Source: Mycobacterium sp. shizuoka-1
GTDB taxonomy: Bacteria; Actinomycetota; Actinomycetes; Mycobacteriales; Mycobacteriaceae
Reading direction: 5' to 3'
NCBI RefSeq assembly: GCF_002723835.1
Contig: NZ_BEWG01000115.1
Coordinates: 1 to 64,000, forward strand
Length of the DNA: 64,000 nucleotides
Shown one piece after another: positions 1 through 8,525 of this stretch (positions within the stretch are counted from its first letter, which is position 1; every line of letters starts with the position of its first letter). Under the pieces are notes generated by a model that was not told the DNA's origin, did no database searches, and was given only the letters and a program-made list of their open reading frames with translations. The translations under genes and the position numbers were made by a program.

Positions 1-17
1 TCCCAGCCCTACTCAGG

Positions 18-59
18 TGTCAGCGATGTCCCGAGACATACCACTGTCAGCGATGTCCC
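18..59. repeat. Repeated 15-bp word, possible insertion-sequence end
   Basis: TGTCAGCGATGTCCC occurs at 18-32 and again at 45-59. The first copy runs into GAGACAT, giving an inverted repeat ATGTC-CCGA-GACAT at 25-38. Repeated words of this kind are typical of terminal transposase-binding sites of IS3/IS481-type elements in actinobacteria (recalled, not searched). No transposase is visible; it would lie outside the window. The rest of 1-110 shows no gene. Confidence 0.4.
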
Positions 60-110
60 CGAACAGAACACGCCGCTGAGCGAACGAAAGCGCGCCGAAA
101 TCGCTGGGGG

Positions 111-2681
111 CTACGCGCTCTTGAGCCGGATCTTCCAGCGCACCAGCGTCAGATAGCCCAGGCACAACACCCCGAGCATCGCCATGTCGAACCACCACGC
201 CGACGCGGTGTGCTCCCAATGCCGATCCTTCGGGGTCAACGGGCCGGGCACCAACTTGATCAGATCGATCGTCGACGCCGACGCGGCGAAGCCCCACCGC
301 GCCGGGGTGATCCAGGACAGCTGGTCGAGCACGAGCCGGCCGGTCACCGGGATCATGCCGCCGGAGAACACCAGCTGGCTCATGACCGCGACGACCAGCA
401 GCGGCATGATCTGCTCGTTGGACTTGGCCAGTGCCGACAACGCCAGACCCACCATCGCGGCGGTGACCGTCGTCGCGGCCATCACCACGAACAGCTCCAG
501 CGTCGGGCTCAGGAACGTCAGCGAGCCCTGCGTCGGGCTGCCCTTGCCGGCGATGGTGATCGCGGTGACGATCGAGGACTGCACGATCGCGAACGCCGCA
601 TAGATGCACACCTTCGCCAGCAGGTACGCCGTGGTCGACAACCCGACCGCCTGCTCGCGGCGGAAGATCGGCCGCTCGCCGATCAGGTCTCGCACGGTCA
701 GCGCGGTACCCATGAAGATCGCGCCGACGTTGAGCAGCACCAGGATCTGCCCGGGTTCGTTGGGCGCGTCACCCATCGGGTTCGGCACCCCGAAGCCGAC
801 CGTGCCCGGCACCGACAGCGACAGCACGCCCATGATGAACGGCAGCAGCGCGAGGAACGCGAAGTAGCCCCGGTCGGAGACGATCAGCCGCATCTGCCGC
901 CGGGCGATCGTGGAGAACTGGCGCAGCAGGCTGGTGTGTGTCGGCTCGCCCATGTTCGACGGCGCCTCCAGCGGGGGCGGCGGGGGAGTCGGACCGGTGT
1001 GCGCGAGGTAACGCTGATAGGCGGCGTCGGGGTCACCGGCAACCGTGCTGAAGATGTCGGCCCAGTTGGTGGTGCCCATCGCCGGGCCGATCTGGCTGGG
1101 CGGACCGCAGAACGCCGTCTTGCCGCCCGGCGCCAGCAGCAGCACCTGGTCGCACACGTCGAGGTAGGTCAGCGAGTGGGTGACCACCAGCACCACGCGG
1201 CCGGCGTCGGCCAGCTGGCGCAGCATCGTCATGACCTGGCGGTCCAGCGCCGGATCCAGCCCGGAGGTCGGCTCGTCGAGGATCAGCAGCGACGGGCCGG
1301 TCAGCAGTTCCAGCGCCACCGACGCCCGCTTACGCTGACCGCCCGACAACTTGTCGACCCGGGTGTTCGCGTGCTGGGTCATCTCCAGTTCGGACAGCAC
1401 CTGGGCCACCACCTGCTGGCGGTCCTCCTTGGTGGTGTCCGGCGGCAGCCGTAGTTCGGCGGCATACATCAGCGCCTGGTTGACGGTCAGCTGGCCGTGC
1501 ACCACGTCGTCCTGGGGCACCATGCCGATCCGGGAGCGCAGCGACGCGTACTCGGCGTGGATGTTGTGACCCTCGAAAGTGACTGTGCCGCTGGTGGGAT
1601 GGGTGTAGCCGGCGACCAGTCGGGCGAACGTCGACTTGCCGGCACCGGACGGGCCGATCACCGCGGTCAGCGTGCCGGGGCGCGCCGTCAGCGAGATGTT
1701 GTCCAGCAGCGTCTTGTTGTGCTCGATCGTCCAGGTCACCGCCCGGACGTCCAGACCGCCGGTCGCCGTCGCGGCCTCGGTCTCGGTGCGCCGGACCAGC
1801 GTGCCACCGGTGAACACCAGGTCGACGTTGCCGATGGTGACGGTGTCGCCGTCGTTCAGCAGCGCGGTGTCGACCCGGCTGCCGTTGACGAATGTGCCGT
1901 TGATGCTGCGGTTGTCGACGATCTCCGTCCCACCCGGGGTCGGGATCAGAGTGGCGTGGTGGCGCGAGGCCAGCACGTCGGGGATGACGATGTCGTTGTC
2001 GGTCGCGCGGCCGATCTTGATCCCGCCGGGCGGCACCTCGCCGGGCGCGCCCGGGCGCAGGATTTTCAGCATCGACGTCGCGATGTTCGACGATCCGGCG
2101 GACTTCCCGACCGCCGGGCGCATCTGGGTCGGCGCGGCGGCCGGCGGCGCGGCCGCGGTCGCCCCGGTCGGCGGGTGGTAGGTCGGCTGCGCCCGCGAAC
2201 CGCCGGTCGGATACGACGGCGGCGGTGATTGCGGTGGTTGCGCCGGTGGCGACTGGGGCCACGATCCGGCCGTCACCGGACCCCGGGTCGGCGCGGCAGG
2301 CCACGACGGCGAGGACACCGGAGCCGCCAGCCGCACCGACGAGGTCTGCGGCGGGCGTCCCACCGAACCCTGGGCGCGGCCAAGGCCGAAGCTCATCGCC
2401 GGCCCGTCCGGGTTGCCCACGTTGACGGTCAGGCCGTCGGTGATGTCCACCGACGGCACCCGGCGTCCATGCACGAACATGCCGTTGAGCGAGCCGTTGT
2501 CGATCGCCATCCACCGGCCGTGGTCGTAGCGCAGCACCAGATGGGCGCGGGAGATCAAGGGGTGGGCGATTCTCACGTCGGCACGCAGGTCGCGGCCGAC
2601 CACGACATCGTGTCCTGCAGCGAAAGTGCGCTCCGACCCGTCGTACCGAACTGTGAGCACGGGCGCGGCTGGTCGACTCAT
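111..2681 (-). CDS. FHA-domain ABC transporter, ATPase-permease fusion (Rv1747-like)
   Basis: Single-chain ABC exporter half-transporter of the Rv1747 type, about 856 aa (M. tuberculosis protein about 865 aa). Order of parts: first FHA domain in the N-terminal 100 residues (GRD, SRAH, NGSLNG), a proline-rich linker, second FHA domain (GRATDND, SRHH, NRSINGTFVNG), ABC ATPase with Walker A GPSGAGKST, signature LSGGQRKR and Walker B LLILDEPTSGLD, then an ABC2-type permease with about six membrane segments. In M. tuberculosis the FHA domains bind phosphothreonines placed by PknF and the protein is linked to cell-envelope lipid export (family knowledge). No kinase gene is adjacent here. I chose the ATG at 2681; GTG 2687 and TTG 2690 are alternatives. 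A TAGAGT -10-like box at 2690-2695 lies 8 nt upstream of the ATG and there is no Shine-Dalgarno, suggesting a leaderless mRNA. Confidence 0.93.
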   Translation of the reverse strand: MSRPAAPVLTVRYDGSERTFAAGHDVVVGRDLRADVRIAHPLISRAHLVLRYDHGRWMAIDNGSLNGMFVHGRRVPSVDITDGLTVNVGNPDGPAMSFGLGRAQGSVGRPPQTSSVRLAAPVSSPSWPAAPTRGPVTAGSWPQSPPAQPPQSPPPSYPTGGSRAQPTYHPPTGATAAAPPAAAPTQMRPAVGKSAGSSNIATSMLKILRPGAPGEVPPGGIKIGRATDNDIVIPDVLASRHHATLIPTPGGTEIVDNRSINGTFVNGSRVDTALLNDGDTVTIGNVDLVFTGGTLVRRTETEAATATGGLDVRAVTWTIEHNKTLLDNISLTARPGTLTAVIGPSGAGKSTFARLVAGYTHPTSGTVTFEGHNIHAEYASLRSRIGMVPQDDVVHGQLTVNQALMYAAELRLPPDTTKEDRQQVVAQVLSELEMTQHANTRVDKLSGGQRKRASVALELLTGPSLLILDEPTSGLDPALDRQVMTMLRQLADAGRVVLVVTHSLTYLDVCDQVLLLAPGGKTAFCGPPSQIGPAMGTTNWADIFSTVAGDPDAAYQRYLAHTGPTPPPPPLEAPSNMGEPTHTSLLRQFSTIARRQMRLIVSDRGYFAFLALLPFIMGVLSLSVPGTVGFGVPNPMGDAPNEPGQILVLLNVGAIFMGTALTVRDLIGERPIFRREQAVGLSTTAYLLAKVCIYAAFAIVQSSIVTAITIAGKGSPTQGSLTFLSPTLELFVVMAATTVTAAMVGLALSALAKSNEQIMPLLVVAVMSQLVFSGGMIPVTGRLVLDQLSWITPARWGFAASASTIDLIKLVPGPLTPKDRHWEHTASAWWFDMAMLGVLCLGYLTLVRWKIRLKSA

Positions 2682-2718
2682 CGACACCAACTCTATCGGT
2701 ATCGACGCCGTCAGCCCG

Positions 2719-3918
2719 TCAGGCCGGACCGCCCGTCACGACACACAGGGTGCGCGAGTAGATCGTCGGCATGCATTTGTTGCAGTGCGTGCACAGCGAT
2801 TGCACCGAGTGCGCGTCGCCGTCGGCCTGGATCCGGTTGAGCAAATCGGGCTCGGCGAGCAGGGCCCGCCCCATCGCCACGAACTCGAAGCCCGCGGCCA
2901 TCGCGCGGTCCATGGACTCACGGTTGGTGATACCGCCGAGCAGGATCAGCGGCATCGTCAGTTCCTTGCGGAACTGCTCGGCATCGCGCAGCAGGTAGGT
3001 CTCGCGGTACGGGTACTCGCGCATGAATTTCTTGCCCGTCATTCGCATGCCCCAGTTCAGCGGCCATTTCTGCGCCGCGGCGAATTCCTTGACGGGCGCA
3101 TCGCCGCGGAACAGATACATCGGGTTGAGCAGCGAGCTGCCCGCCGTGAGCTCGATGGCGTCCAGGCCGCCGTCCTCCTCGAGCCACTTCGCCGTCTGCA
3201 GCGACTCGTCGATCTGGATCGAGCCGCGAACCCCGTCGGCCATGTTGAGTTTGGCCGTCACGGCGATGGGGGCAGGCCCGAGCCGCTCGACCTCGCGACG
3301 GACCGCCATCGCGATGCCGCGCGCCACCTTGGCGCGGTTCTCCAGCGAGCCGCCGAATTCATCGTTGCGCCGGTTGATCATCGGCGACAGGAACGAGCTG
3401 GCCAGGTAGTTGTGCCCGAGATGGATCTCGACGGCGTCGAATCCGGAGTCGATGGCGAACCGGGCGGCCGCCGCATGCGCGGCGATGACGTCGTTGATGT
3501 CGTCGCGGGTGGCGTGGCGGGCGAACTTCATCGACAGCGGGTTGAAGAACCGGACCGGGGCCAGCGCGGTCGCCTTGTTCGAGCGGGCGTTGGCCACCGG
3601 GCCGGCGTGACCGATCTGGGCACTGATCTTCGCGCCCTCGGCGTGCACGGCGTCGGCGAGCCGGCGCAGGCCGGGGACGGCCTCGGGACGCATCCAGATC
3701 TGGCCGCCGTTGGTGCGCCCGCCCTGGCTCACCGCGGTGTAAGCGACGGTGGTCATACCGATGCCGCCGGCGGCGATCGCGCGGTGGAAGGCGATCAGGT
3801 CGTCGGAGACCACGTCGTCGGGTGTGCGGGCCTCGAAGGTGGCCGACTTGATGGTGCGATTGCGCAACGTGATGGGGCCGAGTGTGGCCGGGCTGAACAC
3901 ATCTGGCGCACTGTTCAT
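2719..3918 (-). CDS. NADH:flavin oxidoreductase (old yellow enzyme family)
   Basis: FMN-dependent TIM-barrel reductase of the OYE / 2,4-dienoyl-CoA reductase group, about 399 aa. The N-terminus has the family pattern ([19 protein letters not shown]), followed by the EIHLGHNYL-type barrel motif, SPMINRR and the C-terminal phosphate-binding stretch ([29 protein letters not shown]). It ends in a cysteine cluster C376-x2-C379-x2-C382-x9-C392, like the start of the iron-sulfur motif of longer dienoyl-CoA reductases, but the chain stops there, so the NAD-binding C-terminal half of those enzymes is absent. The reading frame stays open far upstream; I chose ATG 3918 because family similarity begins there and the upstream part overlaps folD on the other strand. 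Substrate unknown; probably an enone or dienoyl compound. Confidence 0.85.
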   Translation of the reverse strand: MNSAPDVFSPATLGPITLRNRTIKSATFEARTPDDVVSDDLIAFHRAIAAGGIGMTTVAYTAVSQGGRTNGGQIWMRPEAVPGLRRLADAVHAEGAKISAQIGHAGPVANARSNKATALAPVRFFNPLSMKFARHATRDDINDVIAAHAAAARFAIDSGFDAVEIHLGHNYLASSFLSPMINRRNDEFGGSLENRAKVARGIAMAVRREVERLGPAPIAVTAKLNMADGVRGSIQIDESLQTAKWLEEDGGLDAIELTAGSSLLNPMYLFRGDAPVKEFAAAQKWPLNWGMRMTGKKFMREYPYRETYLLRDAEQFRKELTMPLILLGGITNRESMDRAMAAGFEFVAMGRALLAEPDLLNRIQADGDAHSVQSLCTHCNKCMPTIYSRTLCVVTGGPA

Positions 3919-3988
3919 AACCGCAGCTGACCACGCGGTATCCCATGCTGTCAACGGCCGTCCCGATGCCGATGGAAGAATGTGGCGC

Positions 3989-4837
3989 GTGGTCGCAATC
4001 ACCCTGGACGGCAAGCTCACCCGCGACGAGATTTTCGTCGATCTCACCGACCGGGTCGCGGCCCTGACCGCTGCGGGACGTACCCCCGGGCTGGGCACCG
4101 TGTTGGTCGGCGACGACCCCGGTTCGCACGCGTATGTCAAAGGCAAGCACTCCGACTGCGCCAAGGTCGGGATCACCTCGATCCGCCGTGACCTGCCCGC
4201 CGACGTCAGCCAGGCGCAGCTCGACGAGACCTTGGACGAGCTGAACGCCAACCCCGAGTGCACCGGTTACATCGTGCAGCTGCCGTTGCCGCGCCACCTC
4301 GACGAGAACGCCGCCCTCGAGCGGGTCGACCCGGCGAAGGACGCCGACGGGCTGCACCCGACCAATCTGGGCCGGTTGGTGCTGGGTAAGGAAGCGCCGC
4401 TGCCCTGCACGCCGCGCGGCATCGTGCATCTGCTGCGCCGCTTCGACGTGCCGATCGCCGGCGCGCACGTGGTGGTCATCGGCCGCGGCGTCACGGTCGG
4501 CCGCCCGCTGGGCCTGCTGCTCACCCGCCGCAGCGAGAACGCGACCGTGACCTTGTGCCACACCGGAACTCGTGACCTGCCCACGCTCACCAAGCAGGCC
4601 GACATCATCGTCGCCGCCGTCGGTGTGCCGCACATGCTGACTGCCGACATGGTGCGACCCGGTGCGGCCGTGGTCGACGTCGGGGTGAGCCGGGTGGACG
4701 GAAAGCTGACCGGCGACGTGCATCCCGAGGTCTGGGAGGTCGCCGGGCAGGTGTCGCCCAACCCCGGCGGGGTGGGCCCGCTGACCCGGGCGTTCCTGCT
4801 CACCAACGTCGTCGAACTGGCCGAAGCGGCCCGGTGA
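3989..4837 (+). CDS. folD: Bifunctional methylenetetrahydrofolate dehydrogenase/cyclohydrolase
   Basis: FolD interconverts methylene-, methenyl- and 10-formyl-tetrahydrofolate in cytosolic one-carbon metabolism. About 282 aa, the usual size. Visible signatures: [14 protein letters not shown] with the catalytic lysine, [11 protein letters not shown], the P-C-TPRGI stretch, and [14 protein letters not shown] for NADP binding, ending with [11 protein letters not shown] chose GTG 3989: GGAAGA at 3975-3980 is correctly spaced from it but overlaps the in-frame ATG at 3980, and the product then begins MVAITLDGK like mycobacterial FolD. It overlaps the DUF3017 gene by 4 nt (GTGA), so the two are co-translated, as in M. 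tuberculosis. Confidence 0.95.
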   Translation: MVAITLDGKLTRDEIFVDLTDRVAALTAAGRTPGLGTVLVGDDPGSHAYVKGKHSDCAKVGITSIRRDLPADVSQAQLDETLDELNANPECTGYIVQLPLPRHLDENAALERVDPAKDADGLHPTNLGRLVLGKEAPLPCTPRGIVHLLRRFDVPIAGAHVVVIGRGVTVGRPLGLLLTRRSENATVTLCHTGTRDLPTLTKQADIIVAAVGVPHMLTADMVRPGAAVVDVGVSRVDGKLTGDVHPEVWEVAGQVSPNPGGVGPLTRAFLLTNVVELAEAAR

Positions 4838-5163
4838 CCGCTCGCGCGAAGCGCCGACTGCCGACTCGTGCGGAGGCGGTGGCCTTCACCAGGCGCGTGG
4901 TGCGTTCGCAATGGCCCATCCTGGGTGTCGGGGTGATCTTCGTGGTGGCGTTCGTCCTGGTGGCCGCGGGATTCTGGCGGCGCGGTTCGCTGCTGATCGG
5001 GATCGCCGTCGGGGTGGCCGCCGGACTTCGCCTGGTGCTCACCGAGGAACGGGCCGGGCTTTTGGTGGTGCGCTCGCGGGGGGTGGATTTCGCCACCATG
5101 ACCACGGTCTGCGTGGTGATGGTCTACATCGCGTCGACGATCGACCCGCTGGGCACGAGCTGA
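4834..5163 (+). CDS. DUF3017 small membrane protein
   Basis: A 109-aa protein with a basic N-terminus (about residues 1-25) and three predicted membrane helices (about 28-48, 52-71 and 88-106). It matches the DUF3017 family that follows folD in mycobacteria (Rv3355c in M. tuberculosis). Function unknown. The GTG start lies inside the folD stop (GTGA overlap). Confidence 0.85.
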   Translation: MTARAKRRLPTRAEAVAFTRRVVRSQWPILGVGVIFVVAFVLVAAGFWRRGSLLIGIAVGVAAGLRLVLTEERAGLLVVRSRGVDFATMTTVCVVMVYIASTIDPLGTS

Positions 5164-5167
5164 TTTC

Positions 5168-5197
5168 TGCCCAGTGGGCAATCTTGCACGGTAGGCA
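5168..5197. promoter_or_regulatory. Two tandem operator-like palindromes upstream of the tetR gene
   Basis: TGCCCAGTGGGCA at 5168-5180 is a perfect inverted repeat. A second site TGCACGGTAGGCA at 5185-5197 has the same TGC-N7-GCA form, with centres 17 bp apart. Such paired sites just upstream of a tetR gene usually mark autorepression by two dimers. The second site covers the predicted -35 box. Confidence 0.55.
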
Positions 5198-5213
5198 AAT
5201 TTAGGCGTACGGT
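5184..5213 (+). promoter_or_regulatory. Predicted sigma-A-type promoter for tetR-monooxygenase
   Basis: TTGCAC at 5184-5189 and TACGGT at 5208-5213, 18-bp spacer. The -10 box ends 6 nt before the ATG at 5220, so the transcript is probably leaderless. There is no Shine-Dalgarno before this start. Confidence 0.5.
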
Positions 5214-5219
5214 GGCGGC

Positions 5220-5837
5220 ATGACCTCGTCGCCGGGATTGCGTGAGCGCAAGAAAGCCGACACCCGCCGGGCACTCAGCGATGCCGCACTGCACCTGGCC
5301 TTCGAGCGGGGCATCGACAACGTCACCAGGGAAGCCATCGCCGAGCGGGCCGGGGTCTCCCTGCGGACGTTCAACAACTACTTCGCCGGCAAGTACGAGG
5401 CCATCGCCTACCGGCAGCTCGAGCGGATGCGGCGCAGCCTCGCGACATTTCGGGCGCGGCCCGCGAGCGAACCGCTGTGGACGGCCATCACCGAGGCGGT
5501 GCTCGCTCCTCTGCTCGCCGAGATGGGCGAAGACTATGCCCCGACCCGTCAACAACTCGACCAGCTCCTCGAGCTGAGCATGGCCATCGAAGTGCGCAAC
5601 GCTCTGGCCAAAGACCTGATGGCCGAATGGACCGAGGCGATCGCCGAACGGACCGGCACCGATCCGGCCCGCGACATGTATCCGCGGCTGGTGGCCGCCA
5701 GCATCCGCGCTGTCGCCGAGGCCGCCATGGACACCTACATCGCCGCCGACCCGCCCGTTCCGATCGTCGGCCTGATGCGCCGAGGCTTCGCCGATGTCGT
5801 CGCCGGGCTGCCCGAACCGAAAGGAAAGTCGTCATGA
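5220..5837 (+). CDS. TetR family transcriptional regulator
   Basis: A 205-aa regulator. The N-terminal TetR helix-turn-helix is clear: RERKKADTRRALSDAALHLA, then IAERAGVSLRTFNNYFAGKYEA at about residues 40-61. The rest is a variable ligand-binding domain. Its last codons overlap the flavin monooxygenase start by 4 nt (ATGA), so the regulator and enzyme form one operon, and the regulator probably senses the enzyme's substrate or a related aromatic compound (inference). Autoregulation is suggested by the paired palindromes at 5168-5197. Confidence 0.9.
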   Translation: MTSSPGLRERKKADTRRALSDAALHLAFERGIDNVTREAIAERAGVSLRTFNNYFAGKYEAIAYRQLERMRRSLATFRARPASEPLWTAITEAVLAPLLAEMGEDYAPTRQQLDQLLELSMAIEVRNALAKDLMAEWTEAIAERTGTDPARDMYPRLVAASIRAVAEAAMDTYIAADPPVPIVGLMRRGFADVVAGLPEPKGKSS

Positions 5838-7414
5838 GCGATGTCGACGTCGTCATCTCCGGTGCCGGTCCCAACGGCCTGATGCTGGCTTGTGAACTGG
5901 CCCTGGCGGGCGTCACGCCCGTGGTGCTCGACGCGTTACCCGGGCCCAGCGACGAGCCGAAGGCCAACGGACTTGTGGGCCAGGTCGTTCGGCTGCTCGA
6001 TATGCGTGGTCTCTATACACCGATCACCGGGCTCGCCGACCCGCCACGCCCGGTGCAGGGCTGGATCTTCTCCGGCATGGCACTGGATCTCGTCGGCATC
6101 GATGACAATCCGATGTACGCGATGGCGATCTCGCAGCCCAAGCTGGTGCGCTTCCTGGCCGAACGCGCCCGCGAACTCGGTATCGACGTCCGCTGGGGCC
6201 ACGAGCTCACGGCGCTGGACACATCCGACGATGGTGTCCGGCTGACGATCGCCACGGAATCCGGTGTCTACACCGCGACCGCGTCGTATCTGGTGGGTGC
6301 CGACGGCGGGCGCAGCTTTGTCCGCAAGAGCGTCGGGATCGACTTTCCCGGCGCGACGTCGCCCACCGTCGCCAGGGTCGCCCATGTGTCGGTGCCCGAG
6401 GAGTACCTGCATTCCGACGGTGGTCTGGATGTCCCAGGATTCGGCCGAGTCTCCTTCGGTCACAACAGGTTCGATCGCGGAATGGTGATCTATGCGCCGT
6501 TCGAGCCGGACCGGACACTGCTGGGCACGATGGAATTCGGCCCCGCAGCGCAGGCGGACGAGCCGATGTCGCTCGGTGAACTGCGCGACAGTCTGGCCCG
6601 TGTGCTCGGCACCGAAATCCGGGTCGACGAGCCGCATGGCCCCGGCCCGCACGCGCTGCGCCGCATCAACGGCCAGAACACACGGCAGGCCGAGCGCTAC
6701 CGATCCGGCCGGGTGCTGTTGGTCGGCGACGCGGCGCATGTGCACAGTGCGATGGGCGGCCCTGGGCTGAATCTGGGGCTGCAGGATGTCGTGAACGTCG
6801 GCTGGAAGCTCGCTGCGGTCGTCAACGGCACCGCACCCGACGCTCTGCTCGACACGTATCAGACCGAACGTCATCCGGTGGGGGAGCGGGTGATGATGCA
6901 TTCGATGTCGCAGATCGCGCTGATGGCGCCCGGACCCGAAATTGCCCAACTGCGAAAGCTTTTCACCGAGCTGATCGCCATTCCCCAAGCCGCTGCCCAT
7001 ATGGCGGGACTGCTTGCCGGTTCGGATGTCCGTTACGACATGGGCGACGACCATCCGCTGTCGGGCTATCTGGTGGGAGACCTGACGCTCGACGACGGCC
7101 GCCGGGTTGCCGAGCTGCTGCACAAGGCCAGGCCGGTGCTGCTCGATCTGGGTGGCGGCGCGGCCGCGCGGTGGGCGCGGAGCTGGGCCGACCGCGTCGA
7201 CACCGTCGACGCCGAGCTCGCCGGCGGACCGGTGGCAGTGCTGATCCGGCCCGACGGCTACGTGGCCTGGGCCGCAGACGAATTCGGCGCTGCCGACGAG
7301 CAGCGGCTGCACGAAGCGCTGAGCCGCTGGTTCGGCGAGCCCGGTGCAGGCGTCACCGCGGATCCCGGCGGCCGGACTTGGCCCGGTACATCGACTGGTC
7401 GACGCTTGCGATGA
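5834..7414 (+). CDS. FAD-dependent aromatic monooxygenase (group A, PHBH fold)
   Basis: Single-component flavin hydroxylase of about 526 aa. It shows the three family motifs: GxGxxG in VVISGAGPNGLMLACELA at the N-terminus, DG motif LVGADGGRSFVRKSVG near residue 155, and GD motif RVLLVGDAAHVHSAMGGPG near residue 293. The C-terminal part looks like the thioredoxin-like domain of PHBH-type hydroxylases. Relatives hydroxylate phenols, polyketides or rifamycins; the substrate cannot be fixed from sequence. Start ATG 5834 is set by the ATGA overlap with the TetR gene. Its 3' end overlaps the convergent diguanylate cyclase gene by 62 bp. Confidence 0.9.
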   Translation: MSDVDVVISGAGPNGLMLACELALAGVTPVVLDALPGPSDEPKANGLVGQVVRLLDMRGLYTPITGLADPPRPVQGWIFSGMALDLVGIDDNPMYAMAISQPKLVRFLAERARELGIDVRWGHELTALDTSDDGVRLTIATESGVYTATASYLVGADGGRSFVRKSVGIDFPGATSPTVARVAHVSVPEEYLHSDGGLDVPGFGRVSFGHNRFDRGMVIYAPFEPDRTLLGTMEFGPAAQADEPMSLGELRDSLARVLGTEIRVDEPHGPGPHALRRINGQNTRQAERYRSGRVLLVGDAAHVHSAMGGPGLNLGLQDVVNVGWKLAAVVNGTAPDALLDTYQTERHPVGERVMMHSMSQIALMAPGPEIAQLRKLFTELIAIPQAAAHMAGLLAGSDVRYDMGDDHPLSGYLVGDLTLDDGRRVAELLHKARPVLLDLGGGAAARWARSWADRVDTVDAELAGGPVAVLIRPDGYVAWAADEFGAADEQRLHEALSRWFGEPGAGVTADPGGRTWPGTSTGRRLR

Positions 7415-8525
7415 GGTCGGACACGGTGTGCCCGGCGCCGGCGGCGGCGGTGAGCCCGATGCTGACGCTGACCGCACATGGACATCGGTGGCCGGCATCG
7501 AGATCGGCGATCCGCAGGCGAATCCGCTCGGCGGCCGCACCGGCCGCCTCGCGGTCGGCGTCGACCAGACCCACGCAGAACTCGTCACCGCCGAGTCGGG
7601 CGACGAAGTCGCGGTCGCCGACTTCTCGGTGCAGAACGTCTCCGATGGCCATCAGGACGTTGTCGCCGGCCATGTGGCCGTACGTGTCGTTGATCGCCTT
7701 GAAGTTGTCGACATCGAGCAACAACAAGCCCAGCTGTCCGTCATTGCTGCGCATCCGGGAGAGCTCGGATTCCAACCGCTCGAGGAAGCCTCGCCGGTTC
7801 AACAGCGACGTCAGCGGGTCGGTGCTGGCCAACAGCGCCAACTGCCGCTGCAGCGATTTCAGCCCGGTGATGTCGTGCGAGGTGCTCACCACGGTCTGGA
7901 TCACCCCGTCGGCCGACCGTTCGGGGACCACCCGGGTCAGATAGTGCCGGGGGCCGTGCCGGGTGGGCAGCTCGTGCTCCTCCTCGGCCGGCTGCCGGCT
8001 GTCCAGCACGCGGTCGACCAGCGCTTCCCACTGCGCGACCAGTTCCGGTGGCAGGCCGATCTCCCGCTTGCTCTTGCCGATGAACGACTGGGCTGCAAGT
8101 CCGGTGACCCGCTCGATCGCGGGGTTGATGTACAGATGCCGATGATGCAGGTCCATGCGCGCCACGATGTCCGGCAGGGTCTGCACCGTGGTGAAGAACG
8201 CCTCGTTGTGCCGTTCGCGCTCGGTCGTCCGGCGCAGGATTGCCACACACCGCGTCGGCGGGTCGTCCAACGCCTGCAGCACGCAGTTCCAGTCCGGGGT
8301 GTGGTCGAAGTGCAGCACGGAGGGAGTGTCGCCGCCGTCCGGCCAGGCCGAGGCCAACTCCGCCAGCAGCACCTCCTCGCCGGGCCAGTCCGGGTGCCCG
8401 TCCACCGCGGCATCGAATGCGCTTGTCCGGGAATCGATCACGACCCGCGTGCCGGCGAGCCGACACAGCGCCGCCGGAACATTGCCGGCGGCGAGCCAGT
8501 CGAGCCACTGGTGTGCGGTGGTCAT
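7353..8525 (-). CDS. PAS-GGDEF diguanylate cyclase, no canonical I-site
   Basis: A 390-aa soluble signalling protein that should make cyclic di-GMP from GTP. It has an N-terminal domain of about 120 residues (starting MTTAHQWLDWLAAG), a PAS region at about 120-220 (VQTLPDIVARMD ... GLAAQSFIGKS), then a GGDEF domain (TDPLTSLLNRRGFLERLE, DVDNFKAINDTYGH, RLGGDEFCVGL). The signature GGDEF is intact. The four residues at the usual inhibitory I-site position are GDRD rather than RxxD, so product feedback may be lost. It is the downstream member of a tandem pair: its ATG overlaps the stop of the upstream paralogue (ATGA), implying co-translation. Confidence 0.9.
   Translation of the reverse strand: MTTAHQWLDWLAAGNVPAALCRLAGTRVVIDSRTSAFDAAVDGHPDWPGEEVLLAELASAWPDGGDTPSVLHFDHTPDWNCVLQALDDPPTRCVAILRRTTERERHNEAFFTTVQTLPDIVARMDLHHRHLYINPAIERVTGLAAQSFIGKSKREIGLPPELVAQWEALVDRVLDSRQPAEEEHELPTRHGPRHYLTRVVPERSADGVIQTVVSTSHDITGLKSLQRQLALLASTDPLTSLLNRRGFLERLESELSRMRSNDGQLGLLLLDVDNFKAINDTYGHMAGDNVLMAIGDVLHREVGDRDFVARLGGDEFCVGLVDADREAAGAAAERIRLRIADLDAGHRCPCAVSVSIGLTAAAGAGHTVSDLIASVDQSMYRAKSGRRDPR

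Noticed and set aside
3919-4263. N-terminal extension of the OYE reductase (115 more codons)
   Set aside because: It lies antisense to folD coding sequence and shows no family similarity; ATG 3918 matches the conserved N-terminus.
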